In this document: piece by piece, positions 34,884 to 43,883 of the stretch | Position numbering within the stretch: position 1 is the first letter of the stretch | Layout of the letters: the number at the start of each line of letters is the position of its first letter | Source of the DNA: Hyphomonas sp. Mor2 | Lineage (GTDB): Bacteria; Pseudomonadota; Alphaproteobacteria; Caulobacterales; Hyphomonadaceae | Length of the DNA: 64,000 nt | Direction: 5' to 3' | Assembly (NCBI RefSeq): GCF_001854405.1 | Contig: NZ_CP017718.1 | Coordinates: forward strand, 930,001-994,000 | Notes under the pieces: model-generated | What the model was told of the DNA's origin: nothing | The model's database searches: none | What the model saw: the letters and a program-made list of their open reading frames with translations, nothing else | Program-made: the position numbers and the translations under genes

Positions 34884-35336
34884 ATGATGATTTTGGAAAC
34901 TTGGAGAGCGTGGATCAACGCGTTCGATCGGGCGTTTGAGACTGGGGATTGGAGCCACGCAGAATCATTCCTGACCGATGATGTAGTGTACATTGTCGCC
35001 GGCGTGCCGTTTGCGTGTGAGCTGCGAGGGCGGAGCGCGGTCATAGAGGGCTTTAAAAAGTCTTTGTCTAATTTTGACAGCAAGTTTGACGAGCGTCGCT
35101 GGGAGGCCGTCGATCTACATATTTGGGAAGACCACGCAATCACTGCATATGCAAAAGGCGATTATGTGCTCGCTGGCAAACCACCGCTGACTTTCGCAGC
35201 GAAGGGGCAATGGTTCTTCAGAGATAACAAAATCAGCGTCATGACGGATATTTATGATCTGACGCAGGTGAACGTCCAAGAGAGCCTCCAGTGGCTGGCG
35301 ACGCACGGCGCTGATATGGATGCCAGCTACGTTTGA
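34884..35336 (+). CDS. SnoaL-like / nuclear transport factor 2 fold protein
   Basis: A 150-residue protein with the cone-shaped NTF2/SnoaL fold pattern: helix WRAWINAFDRAFETGDW, then FLTDDVVYIVAG and FRDNKISVMTDIYDL. Members are isomerases, cyclases, dehydratases or binding proteins; no catalytic residue can be named with confidence. GGAG lies directly upstream of the ATG at 34884; a second ATG follows immediately. It is the probable target of the divergent MmyB-type regulator. Confidence 0.85.
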   Translation: MMILETWRAWINAFDRAFETGDWSHAESFLTDDVVYIVAGVPFACELRGRSAVIEGFKKSLSNFDSKFDERRWEAVDLHIWEDHAITAYAKGDYVLAGKPPLTFAAKGQWFFRDNKISVMTDIYDLTQVNVQESLQWLATHGADMDASYV

Positions 35337-35455
35337 TGCGAAGGTTCACTCGGGGGTGGGGGATGCGTCTGCCTTTCTTCGCAATCGTCAGTTTTACCTG
35401 CATGGGTTTAAGAAAAACTCTGCGCATATTCACTGAAGTTAAGGCTGATAGGTGC

Positions 35456-36034
35456 CTAGTTCGACGCTTCACTTCTGGTGGAACCTGATCGATTTATTCG
35501 GGTTGTCACATCTTCCAACTCTATTTCAGTTTCAATGAAAGTTTCACTCGCGACTGGAAGTGGCTGGTCGTCTGGGATCAATATTAGGACAAGCGGATTT
35601 GGCCGCACGTCGAGCATTGCTCCTGAGGCGAGGTCGACGCCCAAAAAAAGAATTCCGATGCCTGCTGCGCCGGTCACTGCACCTGCAGCGGAAGCGCCCG
35701 AACCGCTTTTCCCAAAGCCGCTGGTGACTTGAATAGAATCTGGGTGGTAGTCTTCGAGTGCGACGGAAACGGTAAAGTTCGACCGTCTTGAGACCTCAAA
35801 TGAGCAGGGCGTTGCCTGACAGGAATAGACGTCCTCATTCGATCTCTTAGATTTCGGGATCTCGAGGTCAGTCTGGACAAAAGCTCCTGGTGGTTCAGTC
35901 ACAATATTAAAGTCAGTGTTCGGGCCGCGTAAGACGGTTGCGCAGCCCGATACTGTTGAGGCCATCATTGACAATGCAACCATAGCCGGCGCTACATTTC
36001 TTAACCGAAGGATGAAGTTCATCTTGATTGGCAT
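35456..36034 (-). CDS. Hypothetical lipoprotein
   Basis: A 192-residue protein with a signal sequence and lipobox TVSGC (Cys31), then a PEGA-like beta region (FNIVTEPPGAFVQTDL; TPCSFEVSRRSNFTVSV) and a Gly/Ala-rich hydrophobic stretch (about residues 115-135). PEGA-like segments occur in surface lipoproteins; no enzymatic function is visible. GGAGTCT precedes the ATG at 36034. It lies alone, with 120-150 bp of unassigned DNA on either side. Confidence 0.7.
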   Translation of the reverse strand: MPIKMNFILRLRNVAPAMVALSMMASTVSGCATVLRGPNTDFNIVTEPPGAFVQTDLEIPKSKRSNEDVYSCQATPCSFEVSRRSNFTVSVALEDYHPDSIQVTSGFGKSGSGASAAGAVTGAAGIGILFLGVDLASGAMLDVRPNPLVLILIPDDQPLPVASETFIETEIELEDVTTRINRSGSTRSEASN

Positions 36035-36186
36035 ATTGAGACTCCATTGTTTACTGCACAGGAGCCTTCGAACGATCCGTTGCTTGTCTCAATCGCAAAT
36101 TCAGTATGAGGGGTATGCGCCTTTTTGAGTTTGCGTCCGCCATCGGCTGTGGTGAATGCGAAAAACCCTCTTCGACCTATCGGAGA

Positions 36187-36735
36187 CTAAGACCTAATTG
36201 ATGCCGGATTACCGGCTACAGTTGCTCCAGATGGCACATCTCGCGTGACAACGCTTCCAGCCCCAACAATGGCGTCATCACCGATTGTGATGCCCGGCAA
36301 GATGACTGCGTGCCCTCCAATCCAAACATTGCGACCAATTTTGATGGGCCTCCCGAACTCGACCCCGCTGGCCCGCTCTTCAGGGGCACGTGGATGATCT
36401 GCGGCATAGAATTGAACACCTGGACCAATTTGACATTCGTCCCCGATTTCGATGGTGCAAACGTCGAGGAACACGCAATCAAAATTCATGAATACGTCTT
36501 TGCCGATGTGAACATTGTATCCGTAATCAAAATAGACGGGTGCCCGAATGGCGACATTATCCCCGATCGATCCGAGTAATTCTTTCAAGATCGGCTTTCG
36601 AATGTCAGCATCATCGACAATCGTCGCATTATATTCTCGCATTAGCCGCTGCGCTTTCGATCGTTCTGCGCATAGCTCTGGATCACCTGCGCGATAAGGC
36701 TCTCCAGCGAGCATTTTCTCTTTTTCTGTTTTCAT
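36187..36735 (-). CDS. Sugar O-acetyltransferase (maltose acetyltransferase / NodL / LacA type)
   Basis: A 182-residue left-handed beta-helix acetyltransferase. Seen: N-terminal Mac domain (KMLAGEPYRAGDPEL), hexapeptide repeats (VHIGKDVFMNFDC, IEIGDECQIGPGV), catalytic His in YAADHPRAPEER and GAGSVVTRDVPSGATVAGNP at the end. It transfers acetyl from acetyl-CoA to a sugar hydroxyl. It lies on the minus strand downstream of a small membrane protein gene and two methyltransferase genes, with no clear pathway link. Confidence 0.93.
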   Translation of the reverse strand: MKTEKEKMLAGEPYRAGDPELCAERSKAQRLMREYNATIVDDADIRKPILKELLGSIGDNVAIRAPVYFDYGYNVHIGKDVFMNFDCVFLDVCTIEIGDECQIGPGVQFYAADHPRAPEERASGVEFGRPIKIGRNVWIGGHAVILPGITIGDDAIVGAGSVVTRDVPSGATVAGNPASIRS

Positions 36736-36772
36736 CTTTGCGATCGCCTTCTTGTGGTACGTTCTGATATCG

Positions 36773-37180
36773 TCATTGGCATGGTTCGGGCGTTCTTTTC
36801 CATCTAAATGCTGTCAGGAAGATTGCGACAAGCGCGATGGTTTGAATGGCGAAAAAGAACATATTGTCGAGATCAGGATTGGCGTTCAGGAGCGCGAGCA
36901 GAATAAATGCGATCACGGCTCCGGACATGGTGACCCATCGATTGATCGGGCGCTTCAACATCAAAGAGAGAAGCACCATCAGGATTGGGACTTCCGACAT
37001 GATCCCTCCGACCAGCATAAGCGCTTCAGTTATCTCTACGCCATTGATGATCCCGCTCATCATTTGCTCGAGCATGCCGTCGCGACCAAGTTCGTGAAAG
37101 TCTCGGGCAAATGTATTTAGAGTTACAAAGACCCACATCATCGAAAGTCGAATACGAGTTTCCAGGCTAGAAAGTGTCAT
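36773..37180 (-). CDS. Small four-helix membrane protein (DUF6326-like)
   Basis: A 135-residue protein with about four hydrophobic helices and the N-terminal SLETRIRLSMMWVFVTLN, which I associate with the DUF6326 family from memory. The function is unknown. The start at 37180 removes a long upstream frame that overlaps the methyltransferase gene; it then overlaps that gene by 14 bases, which suggests one transcript. Confidence 0.7.
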   Translation of the reverse strand: MTLSSLETRIRLSMMWVFVTLNTFARDFHELGRDGMLEQMMSGIINGVEITEALMLVGGIMSEVPILMVLLSLMLKRPINRWVTMSGAVIAFILLALLNANPDLDNMFFFAIQTIALVAIFLTAFRWKRTPEPCQ

Positions 37181-37838
37181 CGGATCGGTGTCCTTTGTTT
37201 GGTTTTTTTGCGATGATGAAAAGAGACTTTTCACCGCCAAAGAAACGCGCCGACACGCATTCGAAATGGGCTTGTCCAAGCGCAGATTTCAAACCTCTGG
37301 CGGTGATGGATTGTACGCGTGGTAGAATTCCCAAGCGCGACCCCAGATAGGCAATTGCGCGCTTTATTGGGGGCATATCGCCGACACACTCTGTGCTTGA
37401 AACAAAAATCCCACCGGGCTTCAGAAGCGTGTAAATTTGATTGAGTGTGTTGGGTGTGTCTCGAGTTAGATGCAGAAAGTTAAGCCCGAGAATGGCGTCG
37501 AAACTCGCTGCTGGGCTAATGAAATAGTCGAAGTCGGCACACTCAAACGATACATTCTTTATGTTCGCGTCTTCCAGTTTCTTGCTAGCGATTTGGATCA
37601 TTCGTTCGGAATAGTCGATGGCGTGAATATGGCGGACGAAAGGGGCATGTAGCAGCGCGGTCATGCCTGTTCCGCATCCGATCTCAAGCACCTGCATGTT
37701 TCGGTTAAATAACGCCCGCGTGTCCGCGAGTTTCACCTTATAGGCTTCCGGATCTGATATCGCCTTTCGGGCGTAGAAGTTTGAAATTCGATCCCAAAAC
37801 TTCTGTGAGGGTGAACGTTGGCCAATGGGCTGTGCCAT
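37167..37838 (-). CDS. Class I SAM-dependent methyltransferase
   Basis: A 223-residue Rossmann-type methyltransferase. Motif I VLEIGCGTGMTALL (about residues 50-63), the acidic end of strand 2 (HAIDYSERM), motif II region FDAILGLNFLHLT and motif III LLKPGGIFVSST are present. GGAGACCATCT precedes the ATG at 37838. Substrate unknown; small-molecule type by its short insertions. Confidence 0.88.
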   Translation of the reverse strand: MAQPIGQRSPSQKFWDRISNFYARKAISDPEAYKVKLADTRALFNRNMQVLEIGCGTGMTALLHAPFVRHIHAIDYSERMIQIASKKLEDANIKNVSFECADFDYFISPAASFDAILGLNFLHLTRDTPNTLNQIYTLLKPGGIFVSSTECVGDMPPIKRAIAYLGSRLGILPRVQSITARGLKSALGQAHFECVSARFFGGEKSLFIIAKKPNKGHRSDDTF

Positions 37839-37912
37839 AGATGGTCTCCTAAGACAGGGCGCACGAGCCCTCAAAAATGAAAGTCAAATTATTCTGAGCG
37901 ATGCGCAGATGA

Positions 37913-38752
37913 TCAGATGGTTGAAGCGCTCACCAACCAGCAGGCTGAACGCATAGAGATGCTGCCGTCATTTGCTCTATGACGCGCCAGTGTCTCGGAC
38001 ACCGCCTCAATGATGGGATCCAGAGCCAGGTTTTGGGAATTGATAAAACGAGCAATCGGACCAAGCTCAATCATCAAACGCGCGCTTTCTTCGAGTGTTT
38101 TGCCTGGCAAGGTTAAACGTGTCTCGAGCGGTTCAATCGAAGCATTCTGCCATCCAGATCGCGAAAGCAGAGTGGCGATATGATCGATTTGCGAAAGCGA
38201 AAACGGGCCGGGCGCGGTCGGATCTGACGCGCCGGGTTTCTCTTTAAGCAAATGCAGTACGGCTTGAAGAGGCTCCATTAGCCATTGGTTTGCTCGCACC
38301 GGTTGCCATGAAACAAATGAGAATCCACCACCAGCTTTGACTTGTCTTCGAATGTTGGCAAATGCCCGGATGGGTTCGTCGAAAAACATGACGCCTAACC
38401 GAGAAATAGCCAGATCGAACTTATGCGGCGCTGCGTAGGCTGCGGCATCGACAAGTTCAAACTGAACGGGTGAATTAAGCGCCCGAGCTCTTAGCTTCGC
38501 CGCTTCAATCAAGGGCATGGAAATATCAATCCCTGTCGAGCCGATTTGATTTCCGCTTAGCTGTGTCGCAGCTAAAGTTAACTCACCCGCACCGCACCCC
38601 ACGTCTAGAATTTTCTCTCCTTCTTGAACGACGGCGTTATCCAGTAGCTTCTGTGACAGAGGCGCCAGCAGAGCGTCGAGTAGATCGCTGTAGTCGACCC
38701 ACTTTTGCCCGGCTGCGCCATTCCAGTGTTCGCGTTGTGATACTTGTCTCAT
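37913..38752 (-). CDS. Class I SAM-dependent methyltransferase (UbiE-like)
   Basis: A 279-residue methyltransferase with an N-terminal WNGAAGQKWVDY element typical of methyltransferases acting on small molecules, motif I ILDVGCGAGELTLAA (about residues 48-62), TGIDISMPLI, and FDLAISRLGVMFFDEP. It is not orthologous to the neighbouring methyltransferase; the two share only the core fold. GAGGCAGATC precedes the ATG. Substrate unknown. Confidence 0.88.
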   Translation of the reverse strand: MRQVSQREHWNGAAGQKWVDYSDLLDALLAPLSQKLLDNAVVQEGEKILDVGCGAGELTLAATQLSGNQIGSTGIDISMPLIEAAKLRARALNSPVQFELVDAAAYAAPHKFDLAISRLGVMFFDEPIRAFANIRRQVKAGGGFSFVSWQPVRANQWLMEPLQAVLHLLKEKPGASDPTAPGPFSLSQIDHIATLLSRSGWQNASIEPLETRLTLPGKTLEESARLMIELGPIARFINSQNLALDPIIEAVSETLARHRANDGSISMRSACWLVSASTI

Positions 38753-38880
38753 GATCTGCCTCAGTGTCGAATTTCAGCTTCGAGACTTGAGCGCAAAATC
38801 ATCTGTTCTCAATCTGGAGATCTTGAATGACAGCCATACGTTAATGTCAGAATCTAAATTAGAAAAATAAATCAGGAGCA

Positions 38881-38911
38881 TCGATTGGACGCAGTTCAGG
38901 CGTCCAATCGA
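38881..38911. terminator. 12-bp perfect hairpin downstream of LysR gene
   Basis: Arms TCGATTGGACGC (38881-38892) and GCGTCCAATCGA (38900-38911) around a 7-nt loop. On the minus strand a T-rich stretch follows about 12 bases later, so it may end the LysR transcript; without an immediate T-run this is uncertain. Confidence 0.45.
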
Positions 38912-38965
38912 CTTACAAATTTGGATTAGCGCTGTTGATCAACATGTTCGCGAGTACATGCAGGT

Positions 38966-39853
38966 TTAGCCCGACAGCCGCTTGGCCAGAAGGTCGTAGA
39001 CCGTTCGGATTCTAGGATTGTTACGGAGCTCTCGGTGAGAGACCAACCAATAGGTCATTTCTTGAAACACTGTTTCGGAGAACACGCGTTCCACACCGGG
39101 GGTGGCATCCCCGACCTCCTTCATCATGAGGCAGTAACCGCAGCTTTGTTTTGCCAATTCCCAACATGTCGCCCAGCTATTGGAAGCCAGTCGAACATTT
39201 TCATCGAAGATTTCCACTCCGTTCTCGGACAGAATTTCGGGTAGACTGCGCCCGTTGTCGGGACCAATAAAGTCTTGGTCTCTAAGGTCCGACAATTGGT
39301 TCGGGCGGCCTTTGCGATCGAGATATTCCGTCGATGCATATAAGTAAGCACGGCTCTCTAAAATGACCCTTGCTATAAGATCGGCTTGCTGTGGGCGAAC
39401 GTGGCGGATGGCTATGTCAGCTTCGCGTCGCATCAAGTCTGACACGCCGTTTTCGCTCAAGATTTGAAGCTCGATACCCGGTGCAATCTGTCGAAGTTCG
39501 TTGGCAATTGGGGGCAATCTATAAAGGCAAATTGCTTCACTTGCCGATACGCTCACGCTGCCTTCTGCGGTCGTGGAGTGATCGGAGGCTGAAAGAGAAA
39601 TTCTTGTTGCCGCATCCTGCATCAAGCGGGCATCTCGCAGTAAGGACTCTCCAGGTGCTGTAAGCATCATGCCACGGGGACCACGCTCTATGAGCGTAAC
39701 GCCGAGTTGATCTTCTAGTGACTTGATCTGCCGACTTATGGTCGGCTGGGTCGTTTTGAGCGCTTTCGCTGCGCCCGTGATAGATCCTTCATCAATCGTT
39801 GCGATAAAAGCGCGTAACTGGTTCCAGTCAAAGGCGCGAGGGTCTGTGGTCAT
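38966..39853 (-). CDS. LysR-family transcriptional regulator
   Basis: A 295-residue regulator. Winged helix at the N-terminus (FDWNQLRAFIATIDEGSITG; ALKTTQPTISRQIKSLEDQL, residues about 30-49) and a periplasmic-binding-protein-like effector domain from about residue 95. GAGGACTAA precedes the ATG. No divergent target gene is directly adjacent; the neighbouring genes point the same way, so its target is unclear. Confidence 0.92.
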   Translation of the reverse strand: MTTDPRAFDWNQLRAFIATIDEGSITGAAKALKTTQPTISRQIKSLEDQLGVTLIERGPRGMMLTAPGESLLRDARLMQDAATRISLSASDHSTTAEGSVSVSASEAICLYRLPPIANELRQIAPGIELQILSENGVSDLMRREADIAIRHVRPQQADLIARVILESRAYLYASTEYLDRKGRPNQLSDLRDQDFIGPDNGRSLPEILSENGVEIFDENVRLASNSWATCWELAKQSCGYCLMMKEVGDATPGVERVFSETVFQEMTYWLVSHRELRNNPRIRTVYDLLAKRLSG

Positions 39854-39882
39854 TTAGTCCTCACTCAGTTGCGAGCTACCAT

Positions 39883-40212
39883 CTAATCTTCGGGAAGATA
39901 CTCGACGTCGAATGTTCCATCGCTTTCTACTTGAACACAGATCAAATACGAAAGCTTGCCTTCATTTCGACCTAAAGCGAGGTCAACACCGTAGCTATAG
40001 ATTTCGGCGTCGTCTGCGAGGTGTCCGTACAGTGGAACGCATTTGCCACGAGCATCTGTCAACTCGAAGCGCGTGATCTCTCCCTTTTTTAAAAGGTAAT
40101 GTCGAATTTCGGTTTCTATTTCTGCAGTTTTTGAAGGGCCAGCATGCGCTCCCAGGGAACACCAAGCGAGCGTTCCGATCGCTATAGCGGTATGGCTTGT
40201 TTTGCGTTTCAT
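39883..40212 (-). CDS. Hypothetical exported protein
   Basis: A 109-residue protein with a Sec signal peptide (AIAIGTLAWCSLGAHA) and a small alpha/beta domain with two cysteines (RGKCVPLYG, YLICVQV) that could form a disulfide. GAGGACAGATC precedes the ATG. It is not recognised. It lies 29 bases upstream of the LysR start in the same direction, so the two may be co-transcribed. Confidence 0.65.
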   Translation of the reverse strand: MKRKTSHTAIAIGTLAWCSLGAHAGPSKTAEIETEIRHYLLKKGEITRFELTDARGKCVPLYGHLADDAEIYSYGVDLALGRNEGKLSYLICVQVESDGTFDVEYLPED

Positions 40213-40457
40213 GATCTGTCCTCGCGAGAAAAGAACGGTTCATTTAGTGGAAACTTCGAGGAGACGTAATGCCGGTAAGGGTATGGCGCCTATACGAAAA
40301 TATTAGATCCCATGGCAGTCTCTTCTGAAGCGGATCAAAGAGTCCATCACCGCTCGTTCCGTGGCGGTCTCAAAAATGCGTATAACGCTCATACATGCTT
40401 CTTCGGTTCCGACATGCGCCAAATTTAATATGGCTGTGGGCGAAGGAGTTCAAATCT

Positions 40458-40550
40458 ATGCCTATTGAAGCAATCTCATTTTTTGGCGGCATCATAATTT
40501 TTGCGATGTTGTTTTCTGCGAGTGTCGACAATCAGAGCGGAAAGCCTTGA
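40458..40550 (+). CDS. Possible 30-aa membrane peptide
   Basis: ATG at 40458 with AAGGAG nine bases upstream opens a 30-residue frame ending TGA: one hydrophobic helix (ISFFGGIIIFAMLFSAS) flanked by an acidic N-terminus and a polar tail. Small membrane proteins of this form are common regulators or toxins; nothing shows which. It lies in a stretch of about 1 kb without larger genes. Confidence 0.4.
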   Translation: MPIEAISFFGGIIIFAMLFSASVDNQSGKP

Positions 40551-40694
40551 TGGCAAACTATGCTCCGGGTTTGACATGCCGCGGTGATAGGAAATTTAAA
40601 GCGACCTCGAAAAAAGTGTTTTGTATTGATATTCGTCTGAAGACCCGAGTTCATCTGTGTCTCCACCCCCACGCTGAAGACCGGACGTATTCTC

Positions 40695-40790
40695 GAAAAG
40701 ATCAATCTCCCCTACCAAAGTGATCTTTTCTTCAGGCGATGGGCTCAGGCGGTGTTTCGCATTAACGCTATTACGCTACTGCCTGAGCCC
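40695..40790. other. Double hairpin region, possible small RNA
   Basis: Two perfect 10-bp inverted repeats follow each other: GAAAAGATCA (40695-40704) with TGATCTTTTC (40721-40730), and GGGCTCAGGC (40741-40750) with GCCTGAGCCC (40781-40790). The second is followed by T-rich sequence (GTTTTCTGATTTT), so a plus-strand transcript could end here as a structured RNA. No coding frame is convincing across it. Confidence 0.35.
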
Positions 40791-40934
40791 GACCGTTTTC
40801 TGATTTTGATGGATTACAGATCTTTCTGCGACTTCGTCGCGACGGCGGAACAAAGAGGTCGCCAATACTGTACAATAGTGCGAACTGAAATATCTCCGTC
40901 AGCGCTCCAAACTTAGCCCCTTAAGGCATTTACA

Positions 40935-41111
40935 TCAGCTCCGGCCTTCCTCGATCTCTCTCAATTGTTCTATCAGCTTGCGTATCGACTCTGGCACCGG
41001 TTGTTTAAGTATTTCAACTTCCGGCCCAGAATCGATTTCCCCTTTGTGGCTACTCGGGCTCGGCGACCTTTGGGAACTTTTCGAAGATGAGTTTTCGCCC
41101 AAAACGACCGT
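40935..41111 (-). other. Ser-rich open frame with conserved-looking helix, possible small protein or remnant
   Basis: A 58-codon minus-strand frame without an ATG (a TTG at 41100-41102 is possible). It reads a Ser-rich stretch (SSSKSSQRSPSPSS) and then an amphipathic helix, ILKQPVPESIRKLIEQLREI. The composition looks like coding sequence, but the start and function are unknown. It follows the LuxR gene in the same direction. Confidence 0.25.
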
Positions 41112-41226
41112 CTACCTGAGTTGCAACGCTTCAAAAGCTCGAAGCTCAACCAGTCTAGAAGCTAAGGATGGATTTTGGAGGTTCGAAATCCGAACCTTAC
41201 CCTCCGTGAAGTGTGAGCGTGACCGA

Positions 41227-42027
41227 TTAAAATCGAACGAGACCAAGCTTTTGCGCTTTCAATGTCGCTGCCGCCGTATTTGAAACTCGCAATTTCTTTT
41301 GCGCTTTACGCAGGTGCCTGGACGTCATCGTCGCGGTGATGCCGAGTTGATGCGCGATATTCTTCGTGTCGAGGCCTTTGGCCAAGAGTCGCAAACAATC
41401 GATTTCTCTTTCAGACAGATCAACCCGCTGAATCTCCCGCTCGAGTAAGTGTGGAAACAGCTGTTCTTCAAATGCCGAGATGATCGGCATGATAGAGGGC
41501 GCTACGTTTTCAAGAAATTCTGACAACCATTCTGCGGAATGGTGACTTTCCATCGCGACACAAGCCAAGGGTGAAAAACCAGTTTGTGCCGAACGGACGG
41601 GGAAAACAATGACCCCTAGCGGTCCTCTAATCTTGTCCATCATGTCGTAGAACGCCTGATCTTCAGCGCTCATGGCTTTATTATTCGCCCGATGCCAGTT
41701 CGATCCGGTGGCAAATGGATGAAATGGAGGGTCTATAAACTTGCGACCACCGGGGATCAGCGCAGGATCAATCGTATCGAATACATCGTTCTGTTTCTTT
41801 TGCGCGCTGTTCGTTCGATCATTAAAAACAACGGCGATCGAATCGCCTTTGAGGCCATTGCTCGTTGGGTTACCATTTACAGAAAGTATGGCTTCAAATA
41901 CCACGCAGGATTCAAATCCGAGCTTTTTGGCAATCTCAGAAACAGTGTTGAATGCTTGCGATGCTGAATGCGCAGTTTCGATATTTTGAAGCGCTGATTG
42001 AATTGCGCCTTGGCTTAGGGCTGCCAT
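41227..42027 (-). CDS. LuxR-type regulator with autoinducer-binding-like domain
   Basis: A 266-residue regulator. Residues about 10-170 resemble an autoinducer-binding domain (degenerate; MMDKIRGPLGVIVFPV), residues about 200-260 are a LuxR helix-turn-helix (LSEREIDCLRLLAKGLDTKN, then IAHQLGITATMTSRHL). No luxI-type synthase is present, so it would be an orphan receptor. ATG 42027 was preferred to the GTG two codons upstream because AGAGGTGAAT precedes it. The 480-bp gap to the next gene (42028-42513) shows no supported feature. Confidence 0.85.
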   Translation of the reverse strand: MAALSQGAIQSALQNIETAHSASQAFNTVSEIAKKLGFESCVVFEAILSVNGNPTSNGLKGDSIAVVFNDRTNSAQKKQNDVFDTIDPALIPGGRKFIDPPFHPFATGSNWHRANNKAMSAEDQAFYDMMDKIRGPLGVIVFPVRSAQTGFSPLACVAMESHHSAEWLSEFLENVAPSIMPIISAFEEQLFPHLLEREIQRVDLSEREIDCLRLLAKGLDTKNIAHQLGITATMTSRHLRKAQKKLRVSNTAAATLKAQKLGLVRF

Positions 42028-42513
42028 ATTCACCTCTCACATCGCCAAATAAGTCGACTCTAACAACAGAATGCAAGGATTTTGAGCACCCAAAACAATC
42101 CCTATGGTCTCGTGGCCTGATATCCAAGTTTGAGCGTGAGTGATTGCAGGCGAACCATTGCTATAGGCTCACGCTATACCTGTCTTCTCGGTCTAATTGA
42201 ATATGCCATATACGCCGATGTGGATGTTGAACCATTCCCTCATTTATGAACCCGAAAAGGAGGTTCTTGGTGCTTGGGCGATACCTGTTCAATGCCCGGA
42301 AAAGTGGTTGGATGTGTCGAACGCTGGATTCACCTTCGTGAATGATCGAGCTTGCACGACGAATGCTCCATGCACACGCGTATTTTACTTGCGTTGCAGT
42401 TGAGTATTTCGGCGAACTCCGCGAATGACTTTTCCAGCGCAGAAATTAGTTTGCGATCAGAATGGGGATCGATTTTGTCCGAAAAGGTCGTGTTAGTGCC
42501 TAGCAGGAAAGCA

Positions 42514-43149
42514 ATGTCTCAACTGCCGCGTGAGCCCAGCGGCGCTGAAAACCAAACTTCCTACGACAAATTGCTAGACGCCCTGGATGAGTTCTTAAGC
42601 GAACATGATCAGGACGAAATTAGCCTAGAACACTTAGCTCAGGTGACGAACACGCCGATTGCCGTCGTGCTCTACCATTTTCCCAATCGCGAAGCCGCCG
42701 CTGCGGCGCTGACAAGGCGCTACGCTGCACTCGCCTCGATGGAAATTATGTCTAATCACTCCGATCTCAATTTGGAAAACTGGCAGGGAATTGTCTCTGA
42801 GATCTTAGAGCGCGGCAAGGCATTCAACGCAAAGTACCCAGCGGCTCAAAAGCTTCGATTCGGAAGCGGACAGAGTGCAGGCGTGAGACACGTCATCCTT
42901 CAAAGTAATTGGAGCCTGGCTGAAATCATAAAGCGTGAACTTGAGCGCCTTTACATCGTTCCAACACATGCCGCTCTTCTAAATGATCTTGTCTATGCAA
43001 TCGTGATGGTTGATGCGCTTTGGGCGCTATCCGTTGAACTGTACGGTCGAATTACCACCGAAATGGCTGAAGAAGCTGAGCGCGCAGTCACCGCGATTTT
43101 GCAATTATCTTTTGGCAACTCATTGCCGCGGCGTTCATCGGAAAAGTAG
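42514..43149 (+). CDS. TetR-like transcriptional regulator (divergent HTH)
   Basis: A 211-residue helical protein. Residues about 20-65 are a TetR-type helix-turn-helix in which the recognition part, ISLEHLAQVTNTPIAVVLYH, keeps the spacing but lacks the usual glycine turn. The C-terminal part is an effector-type helical bundle. ATG 42514 with AGGAAA upstream was chosen, because the longer frame has no such site and unlike composition at its N-terminus. Confidence 0.7.
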   Translation: MSQLPREPSGAENQTSYDKLLDALDEFLSEHDQDEISLEHLAQVTNTPIAVVLYHFPNREAAAAALTRRYAALASMEIMSNHSDLNLENWQGIVSEILERGKAFNAKYPAAQKLRFGSGQSAGVRHVILQSNWSLAEIIKRELERLYIVPTHAALLNDLVYAIVMVDALWALSVELYGRITTEMAEEAERAVTAILQLSFGNSLPRRSSEK

Positions 43150-43239
43150 AAGCGAAGCCTTAGGAAGCTCTCATCCAATTTTAGCGCCATAGACCGCAAA
43201 CCCTCGATGAATTAGACTGTCTGAGAATAGACGAGGATT

Positions 43240-43635
43240 ATGACGATGTCTGATTTCAAGCCTAAAGGCTTTTCTACTGTATCGCCTTACCTTGTCTCGC
43301 ATAATCCCGCGGCCTCTATCGAATTCATGGAAAAGGTGCTCGGGGCTGAATTAATCGATAAACAAGTTGATCAAACGACGAGCCGCATCATCCATGCGTC
43401 CCTCTCTATACAGGACTCTGTCATCATGATTGGCGGCGCTATGGAGGGTTGGCCGGAACGCCCTGCGCACGTGCACGTCTATGTGCGAGAAGTCGATCAA
43501 TCTTTTGCCGATGCGATTGCAGCGGGCGCAACACCTGTCCAAGACCCCGTCAAACAACCGGGGGATGACGACAAAAGAGGGGGCGTATTAGATGCGGGCG
43601 GCACAACTTGGTGGCTATCAACACATTCAGGGTGA
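43240..43635 (+). CDS. VOC family protein (PhnB/YdcR-like glyoxalase fold)
   Basis: A 131-residue single VOC unit pair: VSPYLVSHNPAASIEFMEKV, then LSIQDSVIMIGG and HVHVYVREVDQSFADAIAAG, ending GGTTWWLSTH. This is the PhnB-like subgroup, whose members bind small molecules; no enzymatic assignment is possible. A GACGAGG site precedes the ATG. Confidence 0.88.
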   Translation: MTMSDFKPKGFSTVSPYLVSHNPAASIEFMEKVLGAELIDKQVDQTTSRIIHASLSIQDSVIMIGGAMEGWPERPAHVHVYVREVDQSFADAIAAGATPVQDPVKQPGDDDKRGGVLDAGGTTWWLSTHSG

Positions 43636-43691
43636 CCCGCTCTCTATAGTGCAACCAGTGTTTGTGTAGTGTGTTGTGGCTGGGATTAGAT

Positions 43692-43702
43692 GGGGGGGGG
43701 GG
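43692..43702 (+). repeat. Run of 11 G
   Basis: An uninterrupted G11 tract in the 248-bp gap between the convergent VOC and Lrp genes. Such tracts slip during replication, but here it is not within a supported gene or obvious promoter. It could also be a sequencing-length uncertainty. Confidence 0.6.
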
Positions 43703-43883
43703 CACACGGCGTGCGCTCCGCCGATCATGACTAGATCAGAACCTAAATCTCTTGACGATTTGTGGGATCTGTCCAGTCACCAGCCTTCAGATCTAAATGC
43801 AGGTAGATGCATTAGCTGCTCTAGTTGTGGAGCCGAAAATGATCGTGTGGTGTTCAGCGCGAGAAAGCTCTTCACCTCACACA

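Noticed and set aside
42197-42403. 68-codon plus-strand frame between LuxR and TetR-like genes
   Set aside because: No ribosome-binding site, no recognised motif, and it overlaps the upstream extension of the next gene in another frame.
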